Shown: positions 16,729 to 25,317, counted from the stretch's first letter. The stretch: DNA of 40,144 nucleotides from Muribaculaceae bacterium (GCA_017548365.1 JAFZAC010000018.1:1-40144), one strand, 5' to 3'. A program made the numbers and translations. Notes: generated by a model from the sequence alone, not told the origin.

Positions 16729-18591
16729 TTAACTGAAGTCAACTTCAAGCTTTTCTTCTTTCTTGCCTTTGGGGCGGTAATCGACGGCATACATGGCATC
16801 GATTAGCTTGGCATAGCGCTTGTTGATTACTGAGCGCTTGATTTTGAGCGTGTTGGTAAGTTCGCCATTCTCCATCGTGAAGGGTCTTGGAAGCAAAACA
16901 AAACGCTTGATTTGCTCGTAGTTAGCAAGATTCTTCTGATACTCATTTATGAGTTTTTCGAGCATTTCGTGAACCTTTGGATCGTTGACGAGCTCCTCAT
17001 TGTTCCTAAACTTGATTTTGTGTTTAGCAGCCCAAATGCCCAGTTCATCAAAATCTGGAACAATGAGTGCCGAGACATATTTCTTACCATCACCAATCAC
17101 AGCCACCTGAGCCATGAATTTGTCTTGTGCCAACAGGGATTCAAGCATCTGTGGAGCGATATACTTTCCATTGCTGGTCTTGTACATGTCCTTAAGGCGT
17201 TCGGTCATCACTAGGTGGCCTTTCTCGGTAAGTTCACCGCAATCGCCTGTGTGGAACCATCCATCAGCATCAATAGCCTGTGCAGTTTCTTCGGGCTTGT
17301 TAAAATAGCCACGCATCACAGTGGGCCCCTTCACCAGAATCTCATTCTGGTCACCAATCTTCACTTTCACACCGGGAATGGGCTCTCCAATAGTTCCCAG
17401 CTCCCAGCCAGTGTTGGGATAGAAGCATACTGATGCGTTTGTCTCGCTAAGACCGTAGCCAATCACAATATTGATTCCCACAGCATGTAGCAACTCGGTG
17501 ATGTTATCGCTCAACATGGCTCCTGCAGTGGGGAACAGCTTGCCGTTCTCCACACCAATGGCCTTGCGCAAACGGGAATAGACCTTCTTCTCAAAGTATT
17601 GATACTGTTTCTCAATTAGATAAGGTGCCTTCTGACCATTACGGGCATACTTGATGTTGCGAATCTTACCAATTCTGATAGCGGTCTTAAAAAGAGTCTT
17701 GACCACAGGTTTTGCGCCACTCACGTTGTCCATGATAGCTGTGTAAACCTTCTCCCAGAAACGGGGAACACTGCACATGCAGTTAGGACTTATTTCTTTC
17801 ACGGCACGCTGGATGTCGTGAGGGTTGTAATTGATAGCCACCACCAAACCATGAATCAAGCAGAACATTGTCCAGCCAAGCTCAAAAATGTGGCTCAACG
17901 GCAAGAAACTAAGAGAAACATCGTTGTCATCGACATAGGTCAGTCGCATGCCATGAGCCATCATTGCCGCACTGAAGTTGCTGTGTGTGAGCATTACACC
18001 CTTAGGCTGTCCTGTTGTGCCTGAAGTATAGATTAAGTACATCAAGTCATCGGGACGTCCCTCATCCATGCGCTTGGCAAGAGCACTTCGTGCCAGCTCG
18101 CCAGCTTGTCCACCATCACTCAAGAATTTGCGCCATGTGGTAACCTTCTTCAATTGTTTGTCAACATCCACCTTGGTGTTCATCACCACAATGAGCTTTA
18201 GGCATGGGCACTCATCAAAGAGTTGAACAGCTATGTCATACTGTTGCTTATCTCCAACCATGAGCACAGTTGCTCCCGAGTCGTTGATTATATAAGCGGC
18301 CTCATCCTTGCTGCTTGTAGCGTAGATGGGAACTGGAATGGCACGGTTGTAAAATGACGCAAAATGGGTAATAAGTATTTCTGGGCAGTTTTGCGAGAAC
18401 ACCGCCACCTTGCCCTGTGGCTCAACGCCGGCATGAAGCAACGCATTAGCGCAACGCTCTATGTCTTGCTTGAAACTATTCCACGACATCGATGTCCACT
18501 GGTCGGTAACGTAGTCGCGATAACGCAACGCTTCGCGGTTACCATATTTCTTTGCCTGATTGCTTATCAGACTCACAAATTCGTTTTGCAT
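16729..18591 (-). CDS. Long-chain acyl-CoA synthetase
   Basis: An AMP-forming acyl-CoA synthetase of 620 aa from the ATG at 18591 (MQNEFVSLISNQAKKYGN). The longer frame from 18639 reads through a leader of short repeats and is unlikely. Core motifs: YTSGTTGQPKGVML (ATP/AMP loop), SFLPLSHIFELGW, GYGLSETNASVCFYP, DGWFHTGDCGEL and the C-terminal KYVSALIVPDF. It activates fatty acids with ATP and CoA in the cytoplasm or at the inner membrane. A promoter lies at 18701-18732. prfB follows after 75 bp. Confidence 0.9.
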   Translation of the reverse strand: MQNEFVSLISNQAKKYGNREALRYRDYVTDQWTSMSWNSFKQDIERCANALLHAGVEPQGKVAVFSQNCPEILITHFASFYNRAIPVPIYATSSKDEAAYIINDSGATVLMVGDKQQYDIAVQLFDECPCLKLIVVMNTKVDVDKQLKKVTTWRKFLSDGGQAGELARSALAKRMDEGRPDDLMYLIYTSGTTGQPKGVMLTHSNFSAAMMAHGMRLTYVDDNDVSLSFLPLSHIFELGWTMFCLIHGLVVAINYNPHDIQRAVKEISPNCMCSVPRFWEKVYTAIMDNVSGAKPVVKTLFKTAIRIGKIRNIKYARNGQKAPYLIEKQYQYFEKKVYSRLRKAIGVENGKLFPTAGAMLSDNITELLHAVGINIVIGYGLSETNASVCFYPNTGWELGTIGEPIPGVKVKIGDQNEILVKGPTVMRGYFNKPEETAQAIDADGWFHTGDCGELTEKGHLVMTERLKDMYKTSNGKYIAPQMLESLLAQDKFMAQVAVIGDGKKYVSALIVPDFDELGIWAAKHKIKFRNNEELVNDPKVHEMLEKLINEYQKNLANYEQIKRFVLLPRPFTMENGELTNTLKIKRSVINKRYAKLIDAMYAVDYRPKGKKEEKLEVDFS

Positions 18592-18597
18592 ATTATT

Positions 18598-18638
18598 TCT
18601 AAGTAAACAAGTTGACAAGTAAACGAGTAAACAAGGCA
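18598..18638. repeat. Short AAGTAAACAAG-type repeats in leader
   Basis: AAGTAAACAAG, AAGTAAACGAG and GTAAACAAGG occur back to back just upstream of the acyl-CoA synthetase start. They sit between promoter and ATG, hence in the 5' leader, and create the spurious upstream reading frame LVYLSTCLL. Confidence 0.6.
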
Positions 18639-18700
18639 ATAGTATTCTTTGTTTCTAGATAGAGAAACTTGCTTTATTTATCTTCCATTATTTTTATCGT

Positions 18701-18732
18701 GCAAATTTAGTGAAAATATAATGATTATGCAA
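18701..18732 (-). promoter_or_regulatory. Promoter of the acyl-CoA synthetase gene
   Basis: On the minus strand TTG (18730-18732), a 20-bp spacer and TAAATTTGC (18701-18709). The ATG at 18591 leaves a leader of about 100 nt that holds the short repeats. Confidence 0.65.
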
Positions 18733-18810
18733 CCACAAGATATAATTTTTGAAGCATAACATAATTTGACAATGCTTTAATACGTTATAAAATAAAAACA
18801 TAGATTAAGT

Positions 18811-19317
18811 ATGACACGAGAGATTTATTTGGCAGGTGGATGCTTTTGGGGCACAGAGCATTTTTTCAAGTTGATTGACGGTGTAGTTGATACTCAAGTG
18901 GGATATGCCAACGGCACAGTTGAGAGCCCAACATACGAACAGGTGTGCACTCACAAAACTGGGCACGCCGAAACGGTGAAAGTGGTCTACGATCCAGAGA
19001 AAATTGGTCTCGAGTTCTTGCTCGACATGTTCTTCACTGCTATCGACCCCACCCTCGAGGACCAACAAGGGCATGATGTGGGACCACAATACCGCACAGG
19101 TATCTACTATACAGACCCAGCAGACCTGCCAACCATCGAGCAGCGCGTAGCTGTCGAAGCCGAGCGCTATTACAAGCCCATTGTCACCGAAGTGCTTCCA
19201 CTTAAATGCTTCTACCCCGCCGAGGAGTACCACCAGGACTACCTCGACAAGAACCCCGACGGCTACTGCCACCTGCCCCTCGGACTCTTCGAGCTCGCCC
19301 GAAGAGCAAAGCCGTGA
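18811..19317 (+). CDS. msrA: Peptide methionine sulfoxide reductase A
   Basis: Reduces the S-epimer of methionine sulfoxide in proteins with thioredoxin. The 168-aa chain has the catalytic motif GGCFWGTEH (Cys11), then VGYANG and GHAETVKVVYDP, and the C-terminal CFYPAEEYHQDYL typical of MsrA; Cys residues near the end (GYCHL) could resolve the sulfenic acid. There is no signal peptide, so it is cytoplasmic. The beta-lactamase ATG begins 6 bp after its stop, so the two are probably co-transcribed. Confidence 0.95.
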   Translation: MTREIYLAGGCFWGTEHFFKLIDGVVDTQVGYANGTVESPTYEQVCTHKTGHAETVKVVYDPEKIGLEFLLDMFFTAIDPTLEDQQGHDVGPQYRTGIYYTDPADLPTIEQRVAVEAERYYKPIVTEVLPLKCFYPAEEYHQDYLDKNPDGYCHLPLGLFELARRAKP

Positions 19318-19322
19318 ACGAA

Positions 19323-20138
19323 ATGAATAGGCACTTCTTGAAATACCGTCTTCTTATGCTATTATTTATAATGGCAAACTTTGCTATGGCTAATGTCCTT
19401 GAAGGTAATTGGAGTTATAGCACTAGAAAAGGTGACACTATATTATCGTATAATGGCGATAAGAAATTTGCCATGCACAGTGTCATGAAATTCCCGCAGG
19501 CGCTGTATGTCGCTCATTATCTTGCCGAGAAAGAAATCAGCCTAGACCAGCGCGTAATGGTAGAGAAGAAGGATTTGATGACCGACACTTGGTCGCCTAT
19601 GTTCGACACATTTGATGATAAGAAAGAATTCAGCTATCGTGAATTATTAGCCCTCTCCTTGCAGCAAAGCGACAACAATGCCTGTGATATACTTTTCAAT
19701 CAATGCGGTGACCCCAAAAAGGTTGAAGAGTATATCAAAAGTTTGGAAATCAATGATATTTCCATAAAGAAAACTGAAAAAGAGATGCATGACTACCCAT
19801 CCTCTGCCTATGAGAACTGCTGCACGACGGCGGGCATGGTGATGCTACTTGAATGGTTCTACGACCACCACAGCGACAATGATTATCTGCAATACATTTG
19901 GGACTTGATGCTCAACTGCAAAACCGGGCAAGATCGAATCCGAGCCGCCATACCGCCAGGAGCGCAGCTCGTCAACAAGACTGGAACAGGACCAAGATAC
20001 TATGAATTATACTGTGAAACCAATGACGTGGGAATAGTGCTGATGCCCGATGGCACACATATCCCTATCGCTATATTCATTGGGAAGGGAACATATACCG
20101 TTGACATAGCCAATATAGCTCGTGGATTATTGAAATAA
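19323..20138 (+). CDS. Class A beta-lactamase, subclass A2-like
   Basis: A serine beta-lactamase fold protein of 271 aa, exported by an N-terminal signal (cleaved near AMAN, residue 24). Motifs: SxxK at Ser53-Val-Met-Lys56 (HSVMKFPQALYV), SDN at 116-118 (QQSDNNACD), the omega-loop Glu152 in TEKEMHDYPSSAYENC, and KTG at 219-221 (VNKTGTG). The TExxMH spacing resembles the PER/CfxA/CblA subclass A2, with His at the position usually held by Asn170. All catalytic residues are in place, so it is probably active on penicillins or cephalosporins; the spectrum cannot be told. The ATG at 19323 is preferred because the upstream frame overlaps msrA and lacks a signal. The gene looks chromosomal, with no mobile element beside it. 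Confidence 0.85.
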   Translation: MNRHFLKYRLLMLLFIMANFAMANVLEGNWSYSTRKGDTILSYNGDKKFAMHSVMKFPQALYVAHYLAEKEISLDQRVMVEKKDLMTDTWSPMFDTFDDKKEFSYRELLALSLQQSDNNACDILFNQCGDPKKVEEYIKSLEINDISIKKTEKEMHDYPSSAYENCCTTAGMVMLLEWFYDHHSDNDYLQYIWDLMLNCKTGQDRIRAAIPPGAQLVNKTGTGPRYYELYCETNDVGIVLMPDGTHIPIAIFIGKGTYTVDIANIARGLLK

Positions 20139-20174
20139 ACTTATTAAAAAGCTGTTACTAATAAAATTATTTCA

Positions 20175-20182
20175 TATCTTTG
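20175..20182 (+). promoter_or_regulatory. -7 box of secreted paralog 1
   Basis: TATCTTTG fits TAnnTTTG. The surrounding TTACTAA...TTTCATATCTTTGC is conserved before paralog 2 (22876-22907), where a full TTTG -33 element is also present. Confidence 0.5.
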
Positions 20183-20217
20183 CTGCATACTATACAACCA
20201 CCTAAAACCTGACTATT

Positions 20218-21018
20218 ATGAAAAAGACCATTATATTCTCATTACTGCTGCTCACTGCATTTTCGGTGGGTGCGACAGGGCAAGATGGCGATATAATTTA
20301 TATTGATGGCGTGGAATGGCAACTGCTGGGCAAACCGCTTTGCCAGGATTCAGTAATCTACAAACAAGTCCTTGCCGCATTGCCAGAAGACCGCAACTGG
20401 ACAACCGCCAATTGGGACGGTTATACCGCCGTGTGGAGCATTAAAGACAATAAACTTGTGCTTGAAAGCGTAAGCAACTTGTCGCGAGACAAACTGATAA
20501 GTATTTTCCAAAATGCAGTATACAAACCACTCGTCGCATCTTGGTACAATGGTACCATAAGAGTTGCAAAAGGAAAATGTATCTACTATGTACACTCAGG
20601 CTTCATGCGCAATTATGAGACCGAACTCCACCTAGAAATTGTAAATGGAGATATTATCAACAAAACCTTGTATAACAACAAGATACTTGCCGACGGTTTC
20701 GCAATCACCGGCAAATTTAACAATAACGACTTAATAAAAAAGCATTTTCCTATAGATCCTAACAAATACCCCGAATTGAAAGGCACAAAAATTGTAGTAT
20801 CAATAGAAGACATAAAAGTTGATGCCGAGGGCAACCTAATTAACTACAATTTGGGGGTACATGGTGTTGACAAGTCTTATGCTAAATATCAACAACTCGA
20901 GGACGAAATCAACAACATGGCAAAAGCCATAAAGCCTTGGAGGACACTTCTGATAAATGGAGAAGTGAAATCTGAAACTAAGAATATCATTTTCAAATTA
21001 GATTTCGACGAAAAATAA
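20218..21018 (+). CDS. Secreted protein of unknown function, paralog 1
   Basis: A 266-aa protein with a signal peptide (cleaved near GATG, residue 21) and no recognised domain. It shares IDGVEW-LL-KPL, YTA-WSIK-N-LVLESV, SWYNGTIR/SWLSSTIR and TLLINGEVK with the protein encoded at 22943, so the two are tandem duplicates about 2.7 kb apart. The alternating charged and beta-prone segments suggest a soluble periplasmic or surface protein. The AbiE pair now lies between the copies. A hairpin terminator follows. Confidence 0.7.
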   Translation: MKKTIIFSLLLLTAFSVGATGQDGDIIYIDGVEWQLLGKPLCQDSVIYKQVLAALPEDRNWTTANWDGYTAVWSIKDNKLVLESVSNLSRDKLISIFQNAVYKPLVASWYNGTIRVAKGKCIYYVHSGFMRNYETELHLEIVNGDIINKTLYNNKILADGFAITGKFNNNDLIKKHFPIDPNKYPELKGTKIVVSIEDIKVDAEGNLINYNLGVHGVDKSYAKYQQLEDEINNMAKAIKPWRTLLINGEVKSETKNIIFKLDFDEK

Positions 21019-21068
21019 ACACACACATATTGCTCATTAACAAATGAGAATATACTTGTATACAACAT

Positions 21069-21112
21069 AAAAGCGGTTGGTTTACCTTAGCGTAAATCAA
21101 TCGCTTTTCTTT
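21069..21112 (+). terminator. Terminator of secreted paralog 1
   Basis: AAAAGCGGTTGGTTTAC pairs imperfectly with GTAAATCAATCGCTTTT around a short loop and is followed by CTTTCT. It lies 50 bp after the stop codon. Confidence 0.6.
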
Positions 21113-21214
21113 CTGAACCTTCCAAAAACGACTATCAAAACAATAAACCCAAATCTGAATAGACATAAAAAAACAACCTATCGTCGCCTAATGACCGATT
21201 TGGGATTAATCTTA

Positions 21215-21244
21215 AAAAAGTAAAAAATTGAACAGAAAATTCCC
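21215..21244. repeat. 30-bp direct repeat, left copy
   Basis: The 30 bases from AAAAAGTAAAAAATTGAAC to AATTCCC are repeated exactly at 22833-22862. Together they bracket the abiE pair, with a unit length of 1,618 bp. Confidence 0.85.
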
Positions 21245-21274
21245 TAAAAGGCAATTTAGTGTTCAAAATTTTAC

Positions 21275-21282
21275 TATCTTTG
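21275..21282 (+). promoter_or_regulatory. -7 box just before the AbiEi start
   Basis: TATCTTTG ends only 4 bases before the ATG at 21287. Transcription would start at or next to the start codon, giving a leaderless or near-leaderless mRNA. Confidence 0.5.
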
Positions 21283-21286
21283 CGGC

Positions 21287-21913
21287 ATGAATCACAATTT
21301 AGAAATAATTGGCAATATTCCTGCGAGCAATTCTGTCGTGTCAAGTTTGTTTCCTGAAATTAAGGGAAAGAACAAAAAGATTAGCATGCTGGAAAAGTCG
21401 GGGGATCTCCTACGGCTCAAGCGTGGACTGTATGCGGTCTCTCCCAAAATTACAGGAAAGCCACTATCGGTAGAGTTAATTGCTAATCACATTTACCCTG
21501 TCTCGTATGTGTCATGCCACTCTGCATTGCGATATTATGGTCTGATTCCAGAAGAAGTATTTGTCATCCAGTCAATGACAACGAAGCATAGTCGCACGTT
21601 CATCAACGAGTTTGGATGTTTTGAATATATCCATATTAATCACGAAGCTTTTCCTGTAGGTATCACTCAAATCAACAATGGAGAGAGCTCTTTTTTGATT
21701 GCTACCCCCGAGAAGGCGCTCTGTGACCTTGTGGCAATAACACCAATGATAAATCTGCGATACATTGAAGAGACCAAGACATTTCTCTCACAAGACCTAC
21801 GCCTTGACATGGACGAGTTTTACAAGATGCGAATAGACATTTTTGAGCAATATGCCTCAGTGGGCAAGAAAGCCAATAGCATAAGAACCATAATTAAATT
21901 ATTAGAAAATTAA
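21287..21913 (+). CDS. AbiEi-like antitoxin (type IV toxin-antitoxin)
   Basis: A 208-aa protein of the AbiEi antitoxin/transcriptional regulator group. The N-terminal winged-helix-like part includes LLRLKRGLYAVSP (about 42-54). The middle domain has SYVSCHSALRYYGLIPE, ATPEKALCDLV and a polar C-terminus, as in AbiEi proteins. These repress their own promoter and counter the AbiEii nucleotidyltransferase without binding it. The toxin gene starts 6 bp after the stop. The whole cassette lies between exact 30-bp repeats and splits two paralogous genes, which suggests recent acquisition. Confidence 0.85.
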   Translation: MNHNLEIIGNIPASNSVVSSLFPEIKGKNKKISMLEKSGDLLRLKRGLYAVSPKITGKPLSVELIANHIYPVSYVSCHSALRYYGLIPEEVFVIQSMTTKHSRTFINEFGCFEYIHINHEAFPVGITQINNGESSFLIATPEKALCDLVAITPMINLRYIEETKTFLSQDLRLDMDEFYKMRIDIFEQYASVGKKANSIRTIIKLLEN

Positions 21914-21919
21914 TGCACG

Positions 21920-22804
21920 GTGAATGAAATCCAAACTTGTTTGAGATTTCTGAACAGCAGCCTAATTTATCAAAAAGCAATGAACGACTTGTATCAGTTG
22001 ATGCTCAACCAATATGACCTGTCCACTACACAAAAGCAACGCAATGCGACTTTTGAGGTGAATCAACAAATCATCCTTGCGGGACTATACCAAGGAGGAT
22101 TTTTCGATCATGCAGCATTCTATGGTGGCACATGCCTGCGCATTTTCCATGGAATGCAACGTTTTAGTGAGGACATGGATTTCTCTCTGCTTCGTCATGA
22201 GGAGAATTTTGACTTTACTAAATTTTTCCAGCCAATAATTGATGTGTTTGATATTGTTGGGCGAAATGTTGAGATTACCAAAAAGGACAAAAAGTCTTTC
22301 GGCAAAGTAGAGTCTGCTTTCCTAAAAGATAACACCGATGTTTATAACATTTCATTCAAAACAGAGAAGTCAATAAAGATAAAGATTGAAGTAGATACAG
22401 AACCACCTTTACTCTTTGAGACAGAGCAAAAACTTCTTATTCAGCCCTATTCTTTTATGACTCGTTGCTTCACACTTCCATGCCTATTTGCAGGAAAGAT
22501 GCACGCTTTGGTTTTCAGAGCATGGAAGAATCGCGTAAAAGGTCGCGACTGGTACGACTTTGAGTGGTATGTGAGAAATCGTGTGCCATTAGATTTCAAG
22601 CACCTACAAGAGAGAATAAGACAATTTAATGGTATGACTGTAAGCCAAGATGAGTTTATGCTGATGCTTAAAGAGAGACTCGCAAATGCAAGCATCAACC
22701 AGGCAAAACAAGACGTGATGCCATTCCTTCGCAACCCCAAAGAACTTGATATTTGGTCAAATGACTATTTCATTCAACTTGCCGACATGATTGTGTGGCA
22801 ATAA
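21920..22804 (+). CDS. AbiEii-like nucleotidyltransferase toxin
   Basis: A 294-aa protein of the AbiEii/AbiGii nucleotidyltransferase family, the toxin half of a type IV system linked to abortive infection of phage. Family motifs: AFYGGTCLRIFHGMQRFSED followed by MDFSL (GGT and DxD), a strand KIKIEVDTEPP, and AGKMHALVFRAWKNRVKGRD with WYDFEWY. These look intact. The frame opens with GTG at 21920; an ATG at 21980 (MNDLYQLML) is the more family-like start and would remove 20 residues. The pair is probably cotranscribed from the box at 21275. Confidence 0.87.
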   Translation: MNEIQTCLRFLNSSLIYQKAMNDLYQLMLNQYDLSTTQKQRNATFEVNQQIILAGLYQGGFFDHAAFYGGTCLRIFHGMQRFSEDMDFSLLRHEENFDFTKFFQPIIDVFDIVGRNVEITKKDKKSFGKVESAFLKDNTDVYNISFKTEKSIKIKIEVDTEPPLLFETEQKLLIQPYSFMTRCFTLPCLFAGKMHALVFRAWKNRVKGRDWYDFEWYVRNRVPLDFKHLQERIRQFNGMTVSQDEFMLMLKERLANASINQAKQDVMPFLRNPKELDIWSNDYFIQLADMIVWQ

Positions 22805-22832
22805 ATCAATAATGACGAAGGAAAAAAACAAT

Positions 22833-22862
22833 AAAAAGTAAAAAATTGAACAGAAAATTCCC
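22833..22862. repeat. 30-bp direct repeat, right copy
   Basis: An exact copy of 21215-21244. It lies 28 bp after the toxin stop and 14 bp before the -33 box of secreted paralog 2. Confidence 0.85.
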
Positions 22863-22875
22863 AAAAAGTAAGAAG

Positions 22876-22907
22876 TTTGTTACTAACAAAGTTGTTTCAT
22901 ATCTTTG
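22876..22907 (+). promoter_or_regulatory. Promoter of secreted paralog 2
   Basis: TTTG (22876-22879), 20 bp, TATCTTTG (22900-22907). The sequence is clearly related to that before paralog 1, so promoter and gene were duplicated together. Confidence 0.7.
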
Positions 22908-22942
22908 CAGTGTAATAATAAACCACTTAACCCCTATCAATC

Positions 22943-23737
22943 ATGAAAAAGACCATATTATTCGCATTACTGCTGCTCTCTGCATTTTCAGCAGGGGCAA
23001 CAGAACAAACTAATGACAAGATCCATATTGATGGCGTCGAATGGGAATTACTCGACAAACCGCTTCATTTCACTGAAATTGAGTTTGACGTCCTTAGTTA
23101 TTTACACCCATTAATAACGATGTGGGAGGCCCACCAAAAAGGCTATACTGCCACTTGGAGCATAAAAAACAACGAACTTGTGCTTGAGAGTGTCGACAAC
23201 GTTCCACAAGATACCCTAAAAAGCATTTTCAAAAAAGAAGGTTACAATTCATATGCTGCCTCATGGCTATCTAGTACAATTCGTGCTAAACAAGGTGAAT
23301 GTATCTATTCTGATCTCAAAGGACGTAGACAAAACTATGAGTCTGAGCTCAATGTGATAATCGCCAAAGGAGAAATAATTGACAAATACTTTTATCACAA
23401 CAAAGTACTAACCGACGGATTTACCCTCACTGGCAACAATTTAGATGATGAAAAAAACTTGAATGAGAACTTCCCCATTGACCTTAATAATTATCCTGAT
23501 TTAAAGGGTAAAAGAGTGGGAATATCCATCTTTGACATAAATGTCGATCCATGCGGCAATTTAAAAAACTACAGATTCCAACTTATTGGGACAAACATGT
23601 CAAACACTCAATATATGCAACTTGAGCAGGACATCAAGAATGCCCTCCACAACATCACCTGGAAAACATTACTAATTAATGGTGAAGTCAAACCATACAC
23701 AAGCAGTTTCCTCTTTCCATATGGCTTTATAGAATAA
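22943..23737 (+). CDS. Secreted protein of unknown function, paralog 2
   Basis: A 264-aa secreted protein (signal MKKTILFALLLLSAFSAGA) homologous along its length to the product of 20218-21018. Conserved stretches include IDGVEWELLDKPL, YTATWSIKNNELVLESV, KVLTDGFTLTG and the end TLLINGEVK. There is no known domain, and a role cannot be assigned. The aspartyl protease gene follows after 89 bp with no clear terminator between, so they may be cotranscribed. Confidence 0.7.
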   Translation: MKKTILFALLLLSAFSAGATEQTNDKIHIDGVEWELLDKPLHFTEIEFDVLSYLHPLITMWEAHQKGYTATWSIKNNELVLESVDNVPQDTLKSIFKKEGYNSYAASWLSSTIRAKQGECIYSDLKGRRQNYESELNVIIAKGEIIDKYFYHNKVLTDGFTLTGNNLDDEKNLNENFPIDLNNYPDLKGKRVGISIFDINVDPCGNLKNYRFQLIGTNMSNTQYMQLEQDIKNALHNITWKTLLINGEVKPYTSSFLFPYGFIE

Positions 23738-23826
23738 GTGACATTATTGTCTCTAACACAATCAGAAAACGTAAATTACCCGTGCCGTTTCAAATTTTGC
23801 ATTGAATTCAAAATCATCCACACTCT

Positions 23827-25014
23827 ATGAAACAACTTCTCCTATCCATTTTGTTGGTTGTCGCCACTATAACAACAAACGCCCACAACAGCACAATTAC
23901 AGGCGACAGCATTAGATTCCTGTATCGAGGACATCTCTACCTTGATGCGACTATAAATGACACAATTCAATGCCAAGTGATTTTTGACACAGGAGGCGCC
24001 GATATGTTTGGCATTGACAGCGTGTTTCTTGACCACTCATCATGGAAACCAAAACACATAGGTACTGCAATTGCTGGAGGTGGAGCAGGCGCCACTAAGG
24101 TACAAGTAATTAGCGAGCCAACAAGAGTAAAAACCGGCAACTATATTGAAGATTTTGATTATATACCAATCTTCAAACTTCGTGATGTTGTAGATTGTCA
24201 TGTTGATGGCATCATCGGCATCAAAGACATAATGCTGCATCCATTTGAGATAAACTTTGAGCACGGCTACATCAAGCAGCACATTGGAAACAAGCCACGA
24301 ACTGATGGATACATGAAAGTCCCTATCATTTACAAGGACAAACGAATCTTGCTCCAGGCTGAAACTGTAATTGCTGGTAATAGCATAAAAGGCACTTACT
24401 TGATGGACACTGGCGGTGGTGGCACAATTGATTTCACAGCAGCAACAACCCGTCAAAACTCACTTGAAACTATCGAGGGGAAGAGAATTGTCACCGACTA
24501 CACCCAATTCGGCCTTGGCGACAAGGAACAAGAAACGATAGTTACAATGAAATCGCAGCAATTCATCATTGGCAATGACACTATAACTAATAAAGAATTT
24601 GATTATTTTCCTAATGGTACAGGAGCTTTTAGCGATCGAGAATATCTAGGAACAATTGGCAACAGCATCTGGTCAAAATACAACATCATAATTGACGCCA
24701 ACGCTGGATTCATGTACCTCAAGCGATTCAAGCAAGGCAAACAAGACTGTGAATCTTACGGCTACAATTTCCGCAACCGCACCGACATTGGAAGGGGATG
24801 GATTATTAGCAGCCTTGAGCGTGGAGGAGCTGCAGCAATAGCAGGGCTGCGGCTCAATGACATAATCATTTCGGTCAACGGCAAAAACGTAGAATACTAC
24901 ACTTGGGAAGAAGAATGGGATATCGATGACCTCCCATCACAAGATCTAGTAATCAAAGGTAAAGATGGCGCCTTGAAACACATCCATCTCGAGCCAAAAG
25001 ACCTTTGGAAATAG
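23827..25014 (+). CDS. Secreted retropepsin-like aspartyl protease with PDZ domain
   Basis: A 395-aa exported protein (signal to about residue 19, TNAH). It has two aspartyl-protease-like halves: FDTGGADMFG with Asp54 and LMDTGGGGTID with Asp194, each followed by typical hydrophobic strands (VDGIIGI, LGTIGNSIW). The C-terminal 75 residues form a PDZ domain (RGWIISSLERGGAAAIAGLR, then NDIIISVNGK). This order is common in Bacteroidota proteins annotated as aspartyl protease with PDZ. It probably cleaves or binds envelope peptides. The natural substrate is unknown. Confidence 0.85.
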   Translation: MKQLLLSILLVVATITTNAHNSTITGDSIRFLYRGHLYLDATINDTIQCQVIFDTGGADMFGIDSVFLDHSSWKPKHIGTAIAGGGAGATKVQVISEPTRVKTGNYIEDFDYIPIFKLRDVVDCHVDGIIGIKDIMLHPFEINFEHGYIKQHIGNKPRTDGYMKVPIIYKDKRILLQAETVIAGNSIKGTYLMDTGGGGTIDFTAATTRQNSLETIEGKRIVTDYTQFGLGDKEQETIVTMKSQQFIIGNDTITNKEFDYFPNGTGAFSDREYLGTIGNSIWSKYNIIIDANAGFMYLKRFKQGKQDCESYGYNFRNRTDIGRGWIISSLERGGAAAIAGLRLNDIIISVNGKNVEYYTWEEEWDIDDLPSQDLVIKGKDGALKHIHLEPKDLWK

Positions 25015-25041
25015 TATAACAACCTTCTAAAGCACATAACA

Positions 25042-25254
25042 ATGGAAATGAAATGGATTGACGGCTTCTCGATTGCCGTGAAAGTTGAACTTAACGCTGT
25101 GACTATCACTGCCAACAAGGAAGGGTTGCTCTCGCTAGCAAACCACTTGACGGCATTGGCCCAAGACAATGCTCATGGAGCGCACTTCCATCTCGATGAA
25201 CACAATTCCCTCGAGGAAAACTCCACCGAACTAATTATCGAGAAGATTAATTAA
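25042..25254 (+). CDS. Imm32-like small protein
   Basis: A 70-aa cytoplasmic protein with the Imm32-type core ITANKEGLLSLANHLTALAQ and HFHLDEHNSLEENSTELIIE, which covers most of its length. Imm32 proteins are annotated as immunity proteins of polymorphic toxin systems but often occur alone in Bacteroidota. No toxin gene lies nearby in this window, so it is either an orphan immunity gene or has another function. ATG at 25042 or 25048. It starts 27 bp after the protease gene. Confidence 0.72.
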   Translation: MEMKWIDGFSIAVKVELNAVTITANKEGLLSLANHLTALAQDNAHGAHFHLDEHNSLEENSTELIIEKIN

Positions 25255-25317
25255 AAAAGCGCATTGCCCTATTGAGATTGCTCTCAAACCTCTGTGCATC
25301 ACATCTACTATAATTTT

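Noticed and set aside
19206..19322. Longer N-terminus of the beta-lactamase overlapping msrA
   Set aside because: It reads an alternate frame of msrA (Arg/Pro-rich) and lacks a signal peptide; the ATG at 19323 opens a good signal.
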